64,000 bases of DNA from Stromatinia cepivora (taxonomy: Eukaryota; Ascomycota; Leotiomycetes; Helotiales; Sclerotiniaceae), in the NCBI GenBank assembly GCA_014898415.1, contig RCTD01000032.1, positions 186,001 to 250,000 of the forward strand. Reading direction: 5' to 3'. Each line of letters starts with the position of its first letter. Position 1 is the first letter of the stretch. A model generated the notes under the pieces. The model was not told the origin of the DNA. It searched no databases and saw nothing but the letters and a program-made list of their open reading frames with translations. Of this stretch, positions 13,619 through 25,832 are shown piece after piece. Made by a program: the position numbers and the translations under genes.

Positions 13619-14171
13619 CAGCGTAGTCGATGGGTGGTTTGGATACATGGGTTGGGTATGGTTAACCACAGTTATAAGCGGGTTGAATTCGAAATTTCGT
13701 TTATTTATTAATTATAGATTGATTATGGGTTTTAGAATTATGATTTAAATGATTCGAATATGTATATTGCAATTATTTATTTGTTGATTATCGATCTTGC
13801 TTTATTAAGAAAAGGATTATTTTAAAATGAAGAACAAGGATATCGAAATTCAAAGCTTTTTATTCTGTTTGATTTTTATATAGAAAATATATATAAAATA
13901 TAAATATAATTTACCTTCTTTTTATCTTTTTTATTTAACATTAAGATTCGCTATAAAATTCGATCAAAATTTGAGGTTATTCCCAAATTTTAGAATATGA
14001 AACTATTCCCAAAAATTTTTACAGTTAATTATAGATATCTATAGTTTTTGATAGATATTTTTTCGAATTATCAATGAACGGTTATTGGGTTATAATTTCT
14101 TCAATCCATTATTTACGGTTTGGGTTGGTTTTTCAAAAAAGAGTACGGTTAACCACCCATCGACTACACTG
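13619..14171. mobile_element. Non-autonomous hAT-like DNA transposon (MITE), 553 bp
   Basis: The ends are inverted repeats: the left end reads CAGCGTAGTCGATGGGTGG and the right end, on the opposite strand, CAGTGTAGTCGATGGGTGG, and the match continues two bases to GTT. This is 21 bp with one mismatch. An identical 8-bp direct repeat, ATGGAGAG, lies immediately outside both ends (13611-13618 and 14172-14179). Eight-bp target duplications and CA-starting termini are the known signature of the hAT superfamily. The interior is strongly AT-rich and has no transposase ORF, so the element would depend on an enzyme encoded elsewhere. A second TGGTTAACC motif lies inside each end. Confidence 0.85.
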
Positions 14172-14179
14172 ATGGAGAG

Positions 14180-16239
14180 GGTCCGTTAATGTTAATTGAG
14201 GTGCACGTGACCCAAGGGGCTTATACACTCAAATTAGAGTTTATAAAGTGTCCTTCATCTAAAATCCTGATGAATTGCAGTCAATACCGAGCACAATTGT
14301 TGTTAAGTTTCAAACGTTGTCGTTGTATTTGTCACCTTCAATACCTTAACCTGTAAGTTCGTTGATAAAATGACCTGTGAAAGCCTGCTTTTACGTCTTC
14401 CGAGAATTAACATATTTTGCAGTTCCCTCAACCCAGGCTTCAAGCGTCTAGACTCATTTTCATGGAGTTGGATTTGAAAACCGTGACCAATGATGCATGG
14501 CGGATATCGTTTAAAGTGTTCTTGGATGCTAGTCAATGCCCTCGACCCCCCGCCGTGCTGATAAGTTATCATGATTCACTATTAAACCTCGCAAGTGTAG
14601 GTTAGTACCCGATTTAAGGAAGCTACTTTAAGTTTTCCCACGGAAGGGTCATATATGTGCCTCTATTTTCTCACTAAATTCTAAAGTTGAATAATACCCA
14701 AAGGACAAGCATATGGTGTCTTCGGCTAGATGTAGAAATGGTACTCCTGCATGCCACGATTTAGAGACACTGCGATTACAATATGCTATGCGCATGCATG
14801 GGAAATGTACTCAGAATAAATAGTAACTAATGTCTACTATCTCAGCTCACTTTTACCACAGCACATCACCGTCGAAATTATCTTCTATAGCCTGCTATAG
14901 TTTCAATTCTTGCTGTCACTTTTTTGTGAACGTTATTTGAAATGGGTGACAGCAAGATCCCCGGGAAAAAGGATAAACCCCGTTCGTCCGAGGGCCCAGG
15001 TGTGGATGTTTAAACTCAACTCGCGGCCTTTTCTTCTGAACATGTGCTTGGTTCTCTATATTCCGTGTGTATTTTGTAGAGCTGAAACAAAGGCTCGTGG
15101 GATGTATTTATCTTGAAGTCAAGAATCCGCTACATGAGTTGTGGCGCCGAAGGTCGAGGGGGTGATTCACTTACCACACTCAAAGTGGGTGAATTTGCGG
15201 GACTGTATTACTGGGGTTATAAGCCTTCTCAATATACCTAATTCTGTCTGAGGGTTGGTCGGCCAGACCTGGTTTGAGCTACTGAGTGGGAAAAAGCTAA
15301 AGTATATGTGGAATTCTGTAGAGTACAAGAGTAGCGCCCGTTGTGGTTTTCTCTTCTGATCTGAACTGAGTTCGGCGGTGATGTTTTTGTTGTCGATCCT
15401 CTCCATGTTTCTATCATGAGATTCTAGAGTCTCCTCAGTCCTTTGAATGGTATCTACTCAAGTAAGGCAAGGAAAGACGGAATCTTTATTTTGATGAACA
15501 GAACTATAATGCCGGATGTTGCATGTTTTGTTCTCAGTATCATTATGCTCTTTGTGAAGTCTCCAATTAATATGGGGATGCTTCATGATCCATTCATTTT
15601 TGTTGTATTGGATCATTGGGGTGGGGTTTGTAAGAGGGCCCATGGTTTAGGATTCCGTTCTGGTGAAATATTGCTGGATGTGATGTTTGGAGTACGTAAT
15701 GATTTAAGTAGAAGAGTTGTCCTTCGAGGCTCGAAATATCAATAGTACTACTATACGATGTAGAGATAAACAATTCAAGCTATGAGATTGTTGTTCCACG
15801 ATGACATGCCCCCATTTTCTTGTACTTGGTAATCCAATATCAGGCGGAGACCTATCCCATCTCAAAGCTTGATCTTACATCCGGTGTCAGAGGCGACGGA
15901 TAGTAAAGTATCACCACTGTTACTCAACACCCATTTACTTCTGATTTATCGTTGTCAATCAAAACAATTCCAGACAACTGTCCAAGTATTACATCTTCAA
16001 CTTCTCTTGTATTAAACCTCTACATCTGGCCACGGAAGTTGGAATTTAGGTGTATCTGTTTCTGTTGGAAAGAAGCTGCCATGCATATAGCCTTTGAAGA
16101 ATCCTTCATCGGGCTTTACTAACTGCTAAAGTCAGGAAATACATGTGATACTCACGATTTAAATATCCATAGCCCAAGAATTTCGAGCTGCGTCAGGAAG
16201 GAAGGGATGGAAGTTCAATGGGTCAATAAATGTAAGTAC
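14180..16239. other. Gene-free interval between the two MITEs
   Basis: Open frames at 14303-14605 and 15443-15745 lack recognisable domains, overlap on opposite strands or have no splice context. Nothing else could be supported. Confidence 0.5.
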
Positions 16240-16241
16240 TA

Positions 16242-16699
16242 AGTCAACCACCCTAGTTTCCGGCTACCTTTACTTTCCGACCACCATTTTACATCAAAAA
16301 CCACGATTTTTACTTATTAATAATTTTTTAAATAATAAATATAATTGATTCAAATTTTGAATATAAACTCTTTATATAAATATTGAATTATTCTTAAAAT
16401 TTTATAATTTTAAATTTTTTTTTTGATAGAAATATTAAAGATTGAATTTTTGTTTTTTAATTTGTATATAAATCATATACAAATCAAAATTCGAAAATTC
16501 AACCTTTAATATCTTGACAAAAAAAATTATGAAAAATCTGAAATTTTCAGAATTGATTTGAATTCAAATAATAAACTTTTAATCAAAATTTCATTTAATT
16601 ATATTCATAAATAAGAAAATTAAAAATGCAAAAAATGATGATTTTTGGTATAAATGATGGCCGGAAAGTAGGGGTGGCCGGAAACTAGGGTGGTTGACT
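16242..16699. mobile_element. Non-autonomous DNA transposon with about 70-bp terminal inverted repeats, 458 bp
   Basis: The left end begins AGTCAACCACCCTAGTTTCC and continues with CGGC, ACC and a TTTCCG block. The reverse complement of the right end starts with the same 20 bases and continues with a very similar GGCCACC...TTTCCGGCC block. The similarity persists for about 70 bp. The dinucleotide TA flanks both ends (16240-16241 and 16700-16701), which suits a Tc1/mariner-type TA target. However, two more bases outside (AC left, GT right) also form an inverted match, so the exact edge is not certain. The interior is AT-rich and has no ORF. A related terminus is found at 52088. Confidence 0.8.
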
Positions 16700-16701
16700 T
16701 A

Positions 16702-19484
16702 GTGAATAGTTGGTGAATCAGAATGAATGTATTATTGATTCAAAAATGAATCTTTCGGATAGTAGTGAATGATGATAGTTAATTCAGCCAAGGAATGATA
16801 AATTGGGACGCAGCCAACAATTTGGAATCATAGAGCTATTTTAAATCCCCAATTTTATTTAACACCAGATATAAAGTCATCATTTCAGGTAACTCAATTT
16901 CTTTAGAATTACAGACACAGGATAAACATATTTGTACATTTTGGATAGTATCAGGACTTTCCATTTTATGACTCGGCCGGTTTGAAACATTAACCCATTC
17001 CCAGAAATTGAAGTTCCAAGTCTCGAATTCTTGAACTTTCATAAAATACAGGTGAATTCAAGAATATCAAAATCTTTTTCAGATAACTACTTAAAGTTTC
17101 CTATGAGACAAATACTTTTCCATGAGCAAGGGGAGGTTAACATGTATGGAGGAGCTGTAGGCTGTGAGAAAATACACATAGGCGGCCAATGTAATAGTCT
17201 CTTACCAAAGACTCTTGGATTCCTAATTCTTCTTGGGATCCTTTTAAAGATTTACGGGTTATTGTTGTCATTTCCACCATCTTGCTACCATTACGTGATT
17301 GAATTTCTGGTCCTTGACCACTGTCACTTTTCAATGGTACTTACTAGTGAAGCATCGAACAGTATCAGAATGCTCAGACATGTAGTCCATAAATAGCAAT
17401 TAACATTTCCTCTTCTGTGTTAGAGAACTCACCAAGTCCCACACATGCATAGTTCACCTACTCTTTGTGAATCTTGCGTAGGTTGGAAGAAAAGAGTCCC
17501 TTGGACCTTTTATAGTGAAAAAGTCCATGTAAACATTTGCAGTGAATGTTTTCAAAGATTTGAAAGAGGTAGAAGATGACTGACTATTCTTAATCTTGGG
17601 TGATATATAAAACGTCCTTCCTATGTCCCGATTCTTTCAAAACCATAGAGCTCAGTAGAATAATAGAGGTCAAGAAAAAATGCTCTGGAACAATAAGCAG
17701 ACATAGTGAAAGTCTTTGGCGCCGGATTGTGTGTAATCATAGAGCTTGGCAAGTCTCTAACTCACTGTCACTTTCTCCATTTTAACGTTCCCTATATATA
17801 TTGCCATTATACATTATCACCATCAAGTACGATAATCGCAACACTAAAAACTCTATTTCCGCTACTTGTATGAAACCACCTTGACCGCCTTTCGTTTCCT
17901 TGTTGTTGAGCACAAGCTAGGCACACATGAGATGTTGGGTGGCTTGCTGTGCGAAAAAGCTTTTCAAGCCCACATTTTTATGCACGCAGCCGACTCGTCA
18001 AACACATTATTTTGGACATGCATAGTTACATGTGTGGATCACGGTTCGCGGATGAACGGGACGGAAACACATATAAATATCAGAGTGCAGGAAGAAGGGA
18101 TTGAAACACGTGAAATCGCGTTAAGATTAGCTATTGCTTCTCAGGTTGACAAATGTTGGGTTGTAATAAGTATGTTTCATGATGTGACCGAGAATGCGGA
18201 ATGAGGAGGAGCTTTTCAGATGGGAGAGTAGTCATGTGTAAATGACAACGGAGGATAATGGTAGAATCATCTTGTTTCACTGTCACCAATGCCTGCATTA
18301 AATTCATTGTCGTTCATCAATTGCGATATATCATCTAATTTACACCAGAACAAACATTAAACAACGATTATGGGGCAGCAATAGCGGTATTATAACGTGA
18401 AAACCGAACCATTTTTCTCTCAACAAATTCGTAGCTCTGGCATTTGCTAGGAATTGCATCACAACCGAATCAGCGGAAGTCATTTCATTTGGTAGCTGGA
18501 TTTAAAGTACTAAGATGACTTCTTTTGGTGGGTGAATGGATGTTTTTATATATCTAATCATAGGGTGCTTGCGGGCTAGGAGTAGAGCAAGACTACCGCC
18601 GTGGAAAAGACAGATGATATAAAGGGGGGGATACAAAATAAAGAAAATTCTAACTGAATCGAACGGTTTAAAAGAGGGCTGGCATTCTGTAGTAAGTTAC
18701 TTGCCCAATAAACACCCAGAAAGTATAAAAATAAAAACTCAATCGAGAATCCAAGGAGCAAAAAGCTGGAAATACACCAATGACCGAAATACAAGCAAGG
18801 AGAAGATCAAGGTCCAACAATCAAAGAACAACACGAAGTCATGTACTGAAAAGTACCCATGTTTCCACGGAACAAGCCATAAAAAAATTGGAAATGACAC
18901 CCTCAAATTATCGTTTGACCTACACATCACTTTCGGTAAAGCAAACGGCGATGATTATCAAATCGCTAGACACTTCGTATATGACGACAGCTAGTAATAG
19001 AACGACAGCTAGAAGTATGTATGCTTATCCCAGTCCCAGATTCCCATGAGCTTCCCATGCATGTTCATATAGCGAGGACCAGAAGCTGCACAAAGCAAAA
19101 TTTTTTGTCCCACGATAAGTTTGCTTTTCGTGTTGTATTTTTCTTTGGCGGGGTTAGGTCTATCTTCTGTCAAGTATTTATGGCTTCAGCACCACACAAA
19201 AGAGGCAAGAGTATGAACACTCAAATGGAGCATTTCGGGCTCAACATGGCACAATCCTTTGTTTGTGACGAACTTCAAATGGACGTAGAGGAAAGCTGAC
19301 TTCAGCATAATGTACGCAAAAAGCAGGTTATGCATTCTCAAAGCAGGCAGAAGAGAGATGTGCAATGGCACATTTTCGTTGAGGTATCATTCCGTATATT
19401 TTATTCCCCTCGCCCGTCCAAATTTAGGACCTACTCGTACATTTTCTAATCCTTTCCTCTACTGACAACATCCCACTTTACTTA
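16702..19484. other. Gene-free interval upstream of the AIM24 3' end
   Basis: The longest open frames (near 17031-17396, 17866-18204 and 19021-19299) show no domain, no convincing ATG context and no splice partners. The last few hundred bases before 19485 presumably contain the AIM24 3' UTR. No RNA gene was recognised. Confidence 0.5.
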
Positions 19485-20727
19485 CTACCTTACAGGAGGG
19501 TCCTCAAACTTCACTTTCCCATCTTTATTAACCTCCGCAAAATGGAATCCAGTGGGTACATCCGTGATTTGCTTCGTACCTTTTGAAACCGCTTTAGGTT
19601 CCTTTGCCAACCCAATAGCTTCCGTTACGGCTCCTGGTGGAGCATCCGCAATCTCATTAATATCTCTATTCGTCAAAACATCGCTAATCCTTGTTGCCCT
19701 TGTAGACATTAGGAGTGTAGTTGGTCCTCTGAATTGTAAAAATAGCCTATCCCCCCAAATAGTCCTCCTCATCGCCGTCCTCAGCGTGAAAGCTATCCTC
19801 TTGACAAATTTCCATGAATCTGTCTGTTGCATGACCCTGAAAAACTTAATATCTGGCAATAGCTTACTAAACCCTAAGCTTGGGACCTGCAATCTTAGAA
19901 TCGAGGCTTTCAGACGGTAAGGGAGAGGTCGATGTTGGTTCATTGTGTATGCAACGACGTTTCCGGGATGGGCGACAAATTCCTCCCCTTCTTTCAGAGT
20001 GATTTCGTATATACGCCCTGCCCCAGCCAAAGCTACAAGCCCTCTACCTGTAATTTGTGTATTTCCCCAATGAGCAATACTCATACTTCTGTTCATTGTC
20101 GGCGAAACAGATAATCTATGACCGGTCCAAGCCAGCAATGCATTTCTCTGAGAAACCATCCAATCTTCCCTTCCATCCAGATGTAATACCTCCATAGACG
20201 TAATCGGATTTTTCGTTGATATCAGCGCTTTTATAGGACTTGTCGAGGAGACTTTTTGGTAAAGAAAAGGAATCCCAAGAGGGGCTCGTCGAAAGGGTTC
20301 AAGAATCGATAATGTTGATTGGGCCTACCCAGCATATCAGCAAGCCATCCTTCCTATCCTATGCTTTCACTTCGAGCACGCTGACATTTTCTGCTTTTCC
20401 GCTCACTCCAACTAACGTTCCTCGTCGGGTGTATAGTGTTTGCGATGCGGACAATGAGACTGAGAGGAGAGAGTAAGGTGCTCCAATGACTTCAAATCTT
20501 GCATCTGCGAAACTTGTTTTAGTATTCAAGGTCATTATCTTAATGAGGCTCAACCAAAACGTACCAGCAGGATCTGTAGAATCAAGAGTCTTTAAAATAT
20601 CGCCATCCAAGGAAGATTCCGATGCGCTGATTTGTATACCTCTACATGCAGCCGGGGTATCTTTGATTGAACGAAGCTGCCGCGCACCGCGAGCAACGCG
20701 GCTTATAGACGATCGTGAAATCATCAT
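19485..20727 (-). CDS. AIM24: AIM24 family mitochondrial protein
   Basis: Three exons on the minus strand: 20727-20565, 20504-20386 and 20324-19485, giving 373 aa. Intron 1 (60 nt) has the donor gtacg, an internal tactaa branch site and the acceptor ttcgcag; it is a multiple of three and has no stop, so unspliced RNA would still read through. Intron 2 (61 nt) runs from gtcagc to gggtag and joins GKAEN to AQSTLSIL. The AIM24 domain covers about residues 65-330, including the typical [24 protein letters not shown] and [13 protein letters not shown] segments. The N-terminus [19 protein letters not shown] is a good mitochondrial presequence, which is why I chose the ATG at 20727; an in-frame upstream ATG at 20886 is possible. 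In yeast Aim24 supports the MICOS inner-membrane complex. It is divergent from ATM1. Confidence 0.9.
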
Positions 20728-21152
20728 GGCTGCTTTTTCTTTGAAGTTCAAAGGAAAAAGAGCGGGGGAGCTTCCGTTGTCGTTCGGAAAAGCTGCAGGT
20801 CTCAGGTGTAGCTTGCATGTGCAATTTTCTGCCTTGTTACACTTAGGCGAGGCTTCAACATGAAATGTCGTAATAGCTTCATACATTGTTGTGCTGACTA
20901 CGTACTTTCAAATAAATTGGTGAATTCTGATTTACAATTTTCTGATCTTTTTCCTGAAATAAGAGCAAGATTCTACGAATAAGATACTTTCAAATTTGAA
21001 TCTAGCTTTATTTCATTTTGGACAAGTTTCAATTCTTGGTGTTTGTTGATTCCTTATCGATAGCTACAACTTTATACATGGGGGTCTTTTTGGAATAGCT
21101 GAGGCACGCGCAATCGATGACCTATGGGCAGTGAGAAGTATTCAGCCTTACG
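20728..21152. promoter_or_regulatory. Shared promoter region between AIM24 and ATM1
   Basis: A 425-bp interval separates the two divergent start codons, and both genes encode proteins with mitochondrial presequences. No specific factor site is asserted. If AIM24 starts at 20886 the interval shrinks to 266 bp. Confidence 0.55.
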
Positions 21153-23349
21153 ATGAGCTTCCGAAGCTTACATAGCTTCCATGGAGCTTCTTGCATATAT
21201 GCAAAAGCCTCATTGCGACATCCACGATGGGCACAACCGGGGATAGGCCTCCGGGTCTTCACAAGCACCAATCGACGGTTGGGAGATGTCCCAAAAAGCA
21301 GCACCCTCCAGAGTCAATCCTTGGAAACCCCGAGAGCAGCGGATGATTTAGCTGGCAGGAGGCCTGAGACGGCGAAAAAGGCCCCTCCTGCCATACCGGC
21401 AACGACAAGAAAGGATCCATTGGCCCTCGATGACAAAACAAATAAGGAGCAGAGGAAGGCGGATTGGGCGATTATAAAAGAGATGTCACAATATTTGTGG
21501 CCTAAAGACAACATGGGAACAAGACTTCGGGTTGGATTATCTCTAGGTTTGTTGGTTGGCGCCAAAGTATTGAATGTGCAAGTGCCTTTCTACTTTAAAA
21601 ACATTGTCGATGCTATGAATGTCGATTTCGCTGCCCTGGGAGGCACAGCTACAACCGTCGCTGGGTCGATGATATTGGCTTATGGCCTTACTAGAGTTGG
21701 AGCTACTTTATTTCAAGAACTCCGGAATGCAGTCTTCGCCAGCGTTGCACAAAAGGCTATAAGGAGGGTGGCTTGCAATGTTTTTGATCATCTACTGAGA
21801 CTTGACCTCAATTTTCATCTCTCGAAACAAACGGGCGGGCTTACTAGAGCTATCGATCGGGGTACAAAAGGAATAAGTTTCTTGCTTACGTCTATGGTTT
21901 TCCATGTTTTCCCTACAGTATTGGAGATATCCATGGTATGTGGTATCTTGACCTACCAATATGGCGCCAAATTCGCCGCTATCACGGCTCTTACCATGAT
22001 GGGATATACAGCATTTACTATTTCGACTACTGCTTGGAGAACAAAATTCCGAAGGGCAGCCAATGCTGCAGATAATAAAGGTTCAACAGTTGCTGTAGAC
22101 TCTCTGATCAACTATGAGGCTGTCAAATACTTCAATAATGAGAAATACGAAGTTGGTAGATATGACCAGGCCCTCAAAGCTTACGAGAAATCATCAATCA
22201 AGGTCGCAACATCTTTGGCATTTCTCAACAGTGGACAAAATTTGATCTTCTCTAGTGCATTAACCGCCATGATGTACCTAGCTGCAGACGGCGTAGCCAC
22301 AGGAAACTTGACCGTTGGTGATCTTGTAATGGTCAATCAGTTGGTCTTTCAGCTGTCGGTTCCGTTGAATTTTCTGGGATCAGTCTACCGAGAACTGCGA
22401 CAATCCTTATTGGATATGGAGACACTTTTCAATCTGCAAAAGGTTAATGTCGCTATCACGGAACCTCCGAACGCGAAGCCCTTGCAGCTCACCAAAGGCG
22501 GTGAGATCACATTTGAGAATGTAACTTTTGGTTATCATCCAGATCGTCCAATTTTGAAGAATCTCAGCATGACTATACCCGCCGGCAAGAAAATTGCTAT
22601 TGTTGGACCCAGTGGCTGTGGAAAGTCAACGGTCCTGCGACTCTTGTTTCGTTTCTATGACGTCCAGGAGGGAAGAATCCTCATCGATGGCCAAGATATC
22701 TGCAACGTAAGTTTGGAGTCACTGAGAAAATCCATCGGCGTTGTTCCTCAAGATACACCACTTTTCAATGATTCGATTGAACACAACATTAGATACGGTA
22801 ACCTGGAGGCATCTGACGAGAAGGTCAAGGAGGCAGCACAACGTGCGAAAATACACAGCATTATCACCTCTTTTCCCGATGGGTATAACACCATGGTTGG
22901 TGAGCGAGGAATGATGATTTCTGGAGGAGAAAAGCAAAGATTAGCAGTATCAAGACTTATCTTGAAAGATCCCCCCCTGTTATTCTTTGACGAAGCGACA
23001 TCTGCATTGGATACACATACGGAACAGGCACTCATGCAAAACATCAACAGCATATTGAAAGAGAAGTCAAGGACCAGTGTTTTCGTTGCTCATAGGCTCC
23101 GAACAATCTTTGACAGCGATAAAATCATAGTACTCAAGGAGGGGTCGGTGGCTGAAAGTGGTACGCATAGAGAATTAATTGATACTGGTGGGGTATATTC
23201 CGACCTCTGGAGTGGTAAGCATCTTATTTCATTCCTACTATTGTGTATTCTGTCTCACCTCCATTATAGTACAGGAAACTCTTTTTGCCGAAACGCAGCA
23301 AGGCAAAGGACGAGAAATCAATATTCCCGACATCTCCAAGGAAGAGTAA
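21153..23349 (+). CDS. ATM1: Mitochondrial iron-sulfur cluster transporter Atm1 (ABCB7-type half ABC transporter)
   Basis: Two exons, 21153-23214 and 23270-23349, give 713 aa. The 55-nt intron (gtaagc...ttatag) restores the family C-terminus [11 protein letters not shown]; reading through it gives a non-homologous tail. The N-terminal 100 residues are Arg/Ser-rich and suit a mitochondrial presequence. The ABC membrane domain follows at about residues 125-430, with its helices. The nucleotide-binding domain shows Walker [10 protein letters not shown] (about 485), the signature [12 protein letters not shown] (about 589), Walker [13 protein letters not shown] (about 610) and the H-loop VAHRL. 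Atm1 exports a glutathione-linked sulfur or Fe-S precursor from the matrix to supply cytosolic Fe-S assembly. It works as a homodimer in the inner membrane, so one NBD per chain is the expected length. Confidence 0.95.
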
Positions 23350-24788
23350 ATGAATTTGATCGATAAGGAATTGTTATTTCGAATGAGCCAGATGCATACC
23401 TGCATACCTGGCTGCAGGGAAACTCCCTTTCACGTTGAGGCTGCGCAGAAGTGGGACTAGACTTTCGTCTGGTTCAAACACCCCTCGACTCTATCAAGCA
23501 TCAAACCTCCCAATTGAACGCGCAGCGCATTGTCTGGCTTAAAAGCAATTACTTGTTTCATGAGTTCAAATAAGCATTCATGAAATTATTGCATAAACAA
23601 TGTTTGAGGCCTGGATAGCATAAAACTGCTGCATAAGCATCCACTTTAGGATCACTCGGGAGTCGGGAAGACGGGTTCTAAACCAAAGAAAAGAGCCTAA
23701 CGAGTAAAGAACTCGGCTGGGGAACTGAAGACGAGACTCACGAGAGCAAAGGAAATTTGATTTTACAGCGCTTTGATCATGTTCTCCGTAGTGATGGGTC
23801 CAGATGGCGCCTTCCATGCTCTTCAGTTCTTTTCTCGGGAAACATCCGGGGCCGCTTGACCCTTGAAAGTCGTACTACCTACCTGCTCCGTACTTTAATG
23901 TAGAAAACGTGCCAACGGTTGATTGTACCTTTGAGCTTGTACTAAAATAGTTAAAATCCCCGATCATCACTCGATTCGATTGGATATTAGACGAAAAATC
24001 CACTTTTCCATCCATCTGGTTGGATCGTTCCGAGCCACTCCCCATGAGAAGCATCCACTTTTCAACGGATTAGTGCAGCTTTATTTGTTTTAGACTGTCA
24101 TGGATAAAGTGATAATTTACGTAGAATCCTTGCAATATGGGCTTATTTCACTCATTCTTGTGGATTTTCAGATGATTCTGGTGCTTTGGATGGAGCAGCA
24201 TCTAAAGTGCAGAAATGCAAGTATGTACTATTGAAAATCTGTGGGCGAAGAGCTACGGGGCACACTTACTTGTAGAGACTAGAGCATCTCTTATGGCTTA
24301 TCGCCAAGAACCAGAAGGTATCCTTTTCCTTCTTCTTGCTCAACAACATAGTGAAGTACAGGACTGCTCATCTATTCATCTTGGGATTTGACTTGACATA
24401 CATACGAAGTACAGACAAACATCTAAACATACTCAGAATTGGAATCGTACGAATTACTGTACATATTGTGCTTCTTTATCAATCTGCTCACCTGTATAAA
24501 CGGAATCTTTACGACATCTTCATATTCGATCTCAACGACTAAGAGTTATCCATTCTTGCATTCATTTCGCAGACACTACCAAAAAAAAAGGACATTTGGC
24601 GGCCTTAAAACATTCTTTCAGAATTCCTCTATCGACCTCTTTCAATAACAGCCTCTACTCACACCAAAACCACCAATCAATTTATCCTCTCGCTTCTCTT
24701 CTCCTTCATTTCGTCTGACGGCCAAATCCTCCCGCGATAGCAATCTCACTTAATTACTCCACACCCCACAATCTACAACACAGCAATC
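23350..24788. other. Intergenic region between ATM1 and the small basic protein gene
   Basis: It contains the ATM1 3' UTR and the promoter of the next gene, with CT-rich sequence close to 24789. Short open frames (24336-24648, for example) have no recognisable features. Nothing else was seen. Confidence 0.5.
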
Positions 24789-25163
24789 ATGGTGAAGTTT
24801 ATCGACATGATCAATCAAAAGTTGGAGCTCTACAGACTCGAAAAACGATATATCAATAGCCGAAACCGTCGCAGCACATTTGTCTCCGATGCAGTATACG
24901 TAGATGGCGAATACTACTCCGCAAACAATACATATTCTGCACATTGCACAGCAGGCGATGGAGACAGTAGGAGTAATTCATCGTCAACGAAGGAAAGCAA
25001 GCTTATCAAAGATATGACTGGAAAGACAATGGCGTCAGCAAGATCAAAGAGATCGAGTTTGATGGATTGGAGGCGGGGAAGTGTAAGGGGGAAAAATAGT
25101 GAGAGGGAAGGGACGAAGGTTAGTGTGAGGGAGTTGAACTGGGATGGAAGTGTGAGATCATAA
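24789..25163 (+). CDS. Small basic hypothetical protein (124 aa)
   Basis: A single-exon ORF whose ATG sits in a good context (agcaatcATGG) after a pyrimidine-rich leader. The N-terminal third is ordered and charged: FIDMINQKLELYRLEKRYI then NRRSTFVSDAVYVDGEYY. I believe this block resembles short conserved proteins of other filamentous ascomycetes, but I know no function for them. The remainder is Ser/Arg/Lys-rich and probably disordered. There is no signal peptide, membrane segment or known domain. It could be a small nuclear or cytosolic adaptor; that is a guess from composition only. Confidence 0.65.
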   Translation: MVKFIDMINQKLELYRLEKRYINSRNRRSTFVSDAVYVDGEYYSANNTYSAHCTAGDGDSRSNSSSTKESKLIKDMTGKTMASARSKRSSLMDWRRGSVRGKNSEREGTKVSVRELNWDGSVRS

Positions 25164-25832
25164 TTTGTAACCATTACGGGTGAAAGCGTGGTTCAATTCT
25201 TTTAAGTGGACGCATTATTTGCACACTGTTGCGATGCTTTTTAGCGGCGCATTTTTTTCTTGTTTATGGATTTTATGATTGTGATTACAGTAGGGGACAT
25301 CTGGATATTGCCCTTTTTATTTTCTGAGCTGGGCAACTGCTGCTCTGCGGCTGGGGGTTGGAGTTTTATTATCTCTTTGTCCATATTTTGCTGGTGCCAT
25401 GCTGGGGCCAAGTATATGGTGAAGGGGTTTGGGGCAGTTGATCAATGGCCGCAAGGCAAAAATCAAGCTTGCATTTTACATACAACAGAATACTCTTAGA
25501 TAGAGGGTAGGCTAGAGTAGTGATACTCATTATATAGCTGAAAAGTCAAATTATCTACAGTCTGCGAAGAGCCTCTGCTTTTCCTTAATCATATTGCAAT
25601 TTAGTTAAAGCGCACAATCTTCTTTGTCGCAATGGTCAAAGACTGCCCAACGCATCTACTGGACATGAATGCCCCTCTTTGTTCGGCCAAGGGACATACC
25701 ATGAACAAAGCATTCGTTTAATGAAACTCCCCATAACTAAAATTTGATGGGTTTCGAGTACAAGAAATCTAGCAACGACGATTTTATAATTCTACTAACA
25801 TTTCCACATATTCGAATTTTTGTACAATAAAG
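25164..25832. other. Intergenic region upstream of the kinase gene
   Basis: It holds the 3' flank of the small gene and the promoter of the kinase. No ORF with features was seen. Confidence 0.5.

Noticed and set aside
14303..14605. Overlapping open frames on both strands
   Set aside because: Neither has a recognisable domain, and the overlap on opposite strands suggests chance openness.
15443..15745. 100-codon plus-strand frame
   Set aside because: Composition is unremarkable, no motif is present and no intron signals extend it.
17031..17396. 121-codon plus-strand frame
   Set aside because: It is the longest frame in the gene-free left part, but shows no family resemblance and no support for its start.
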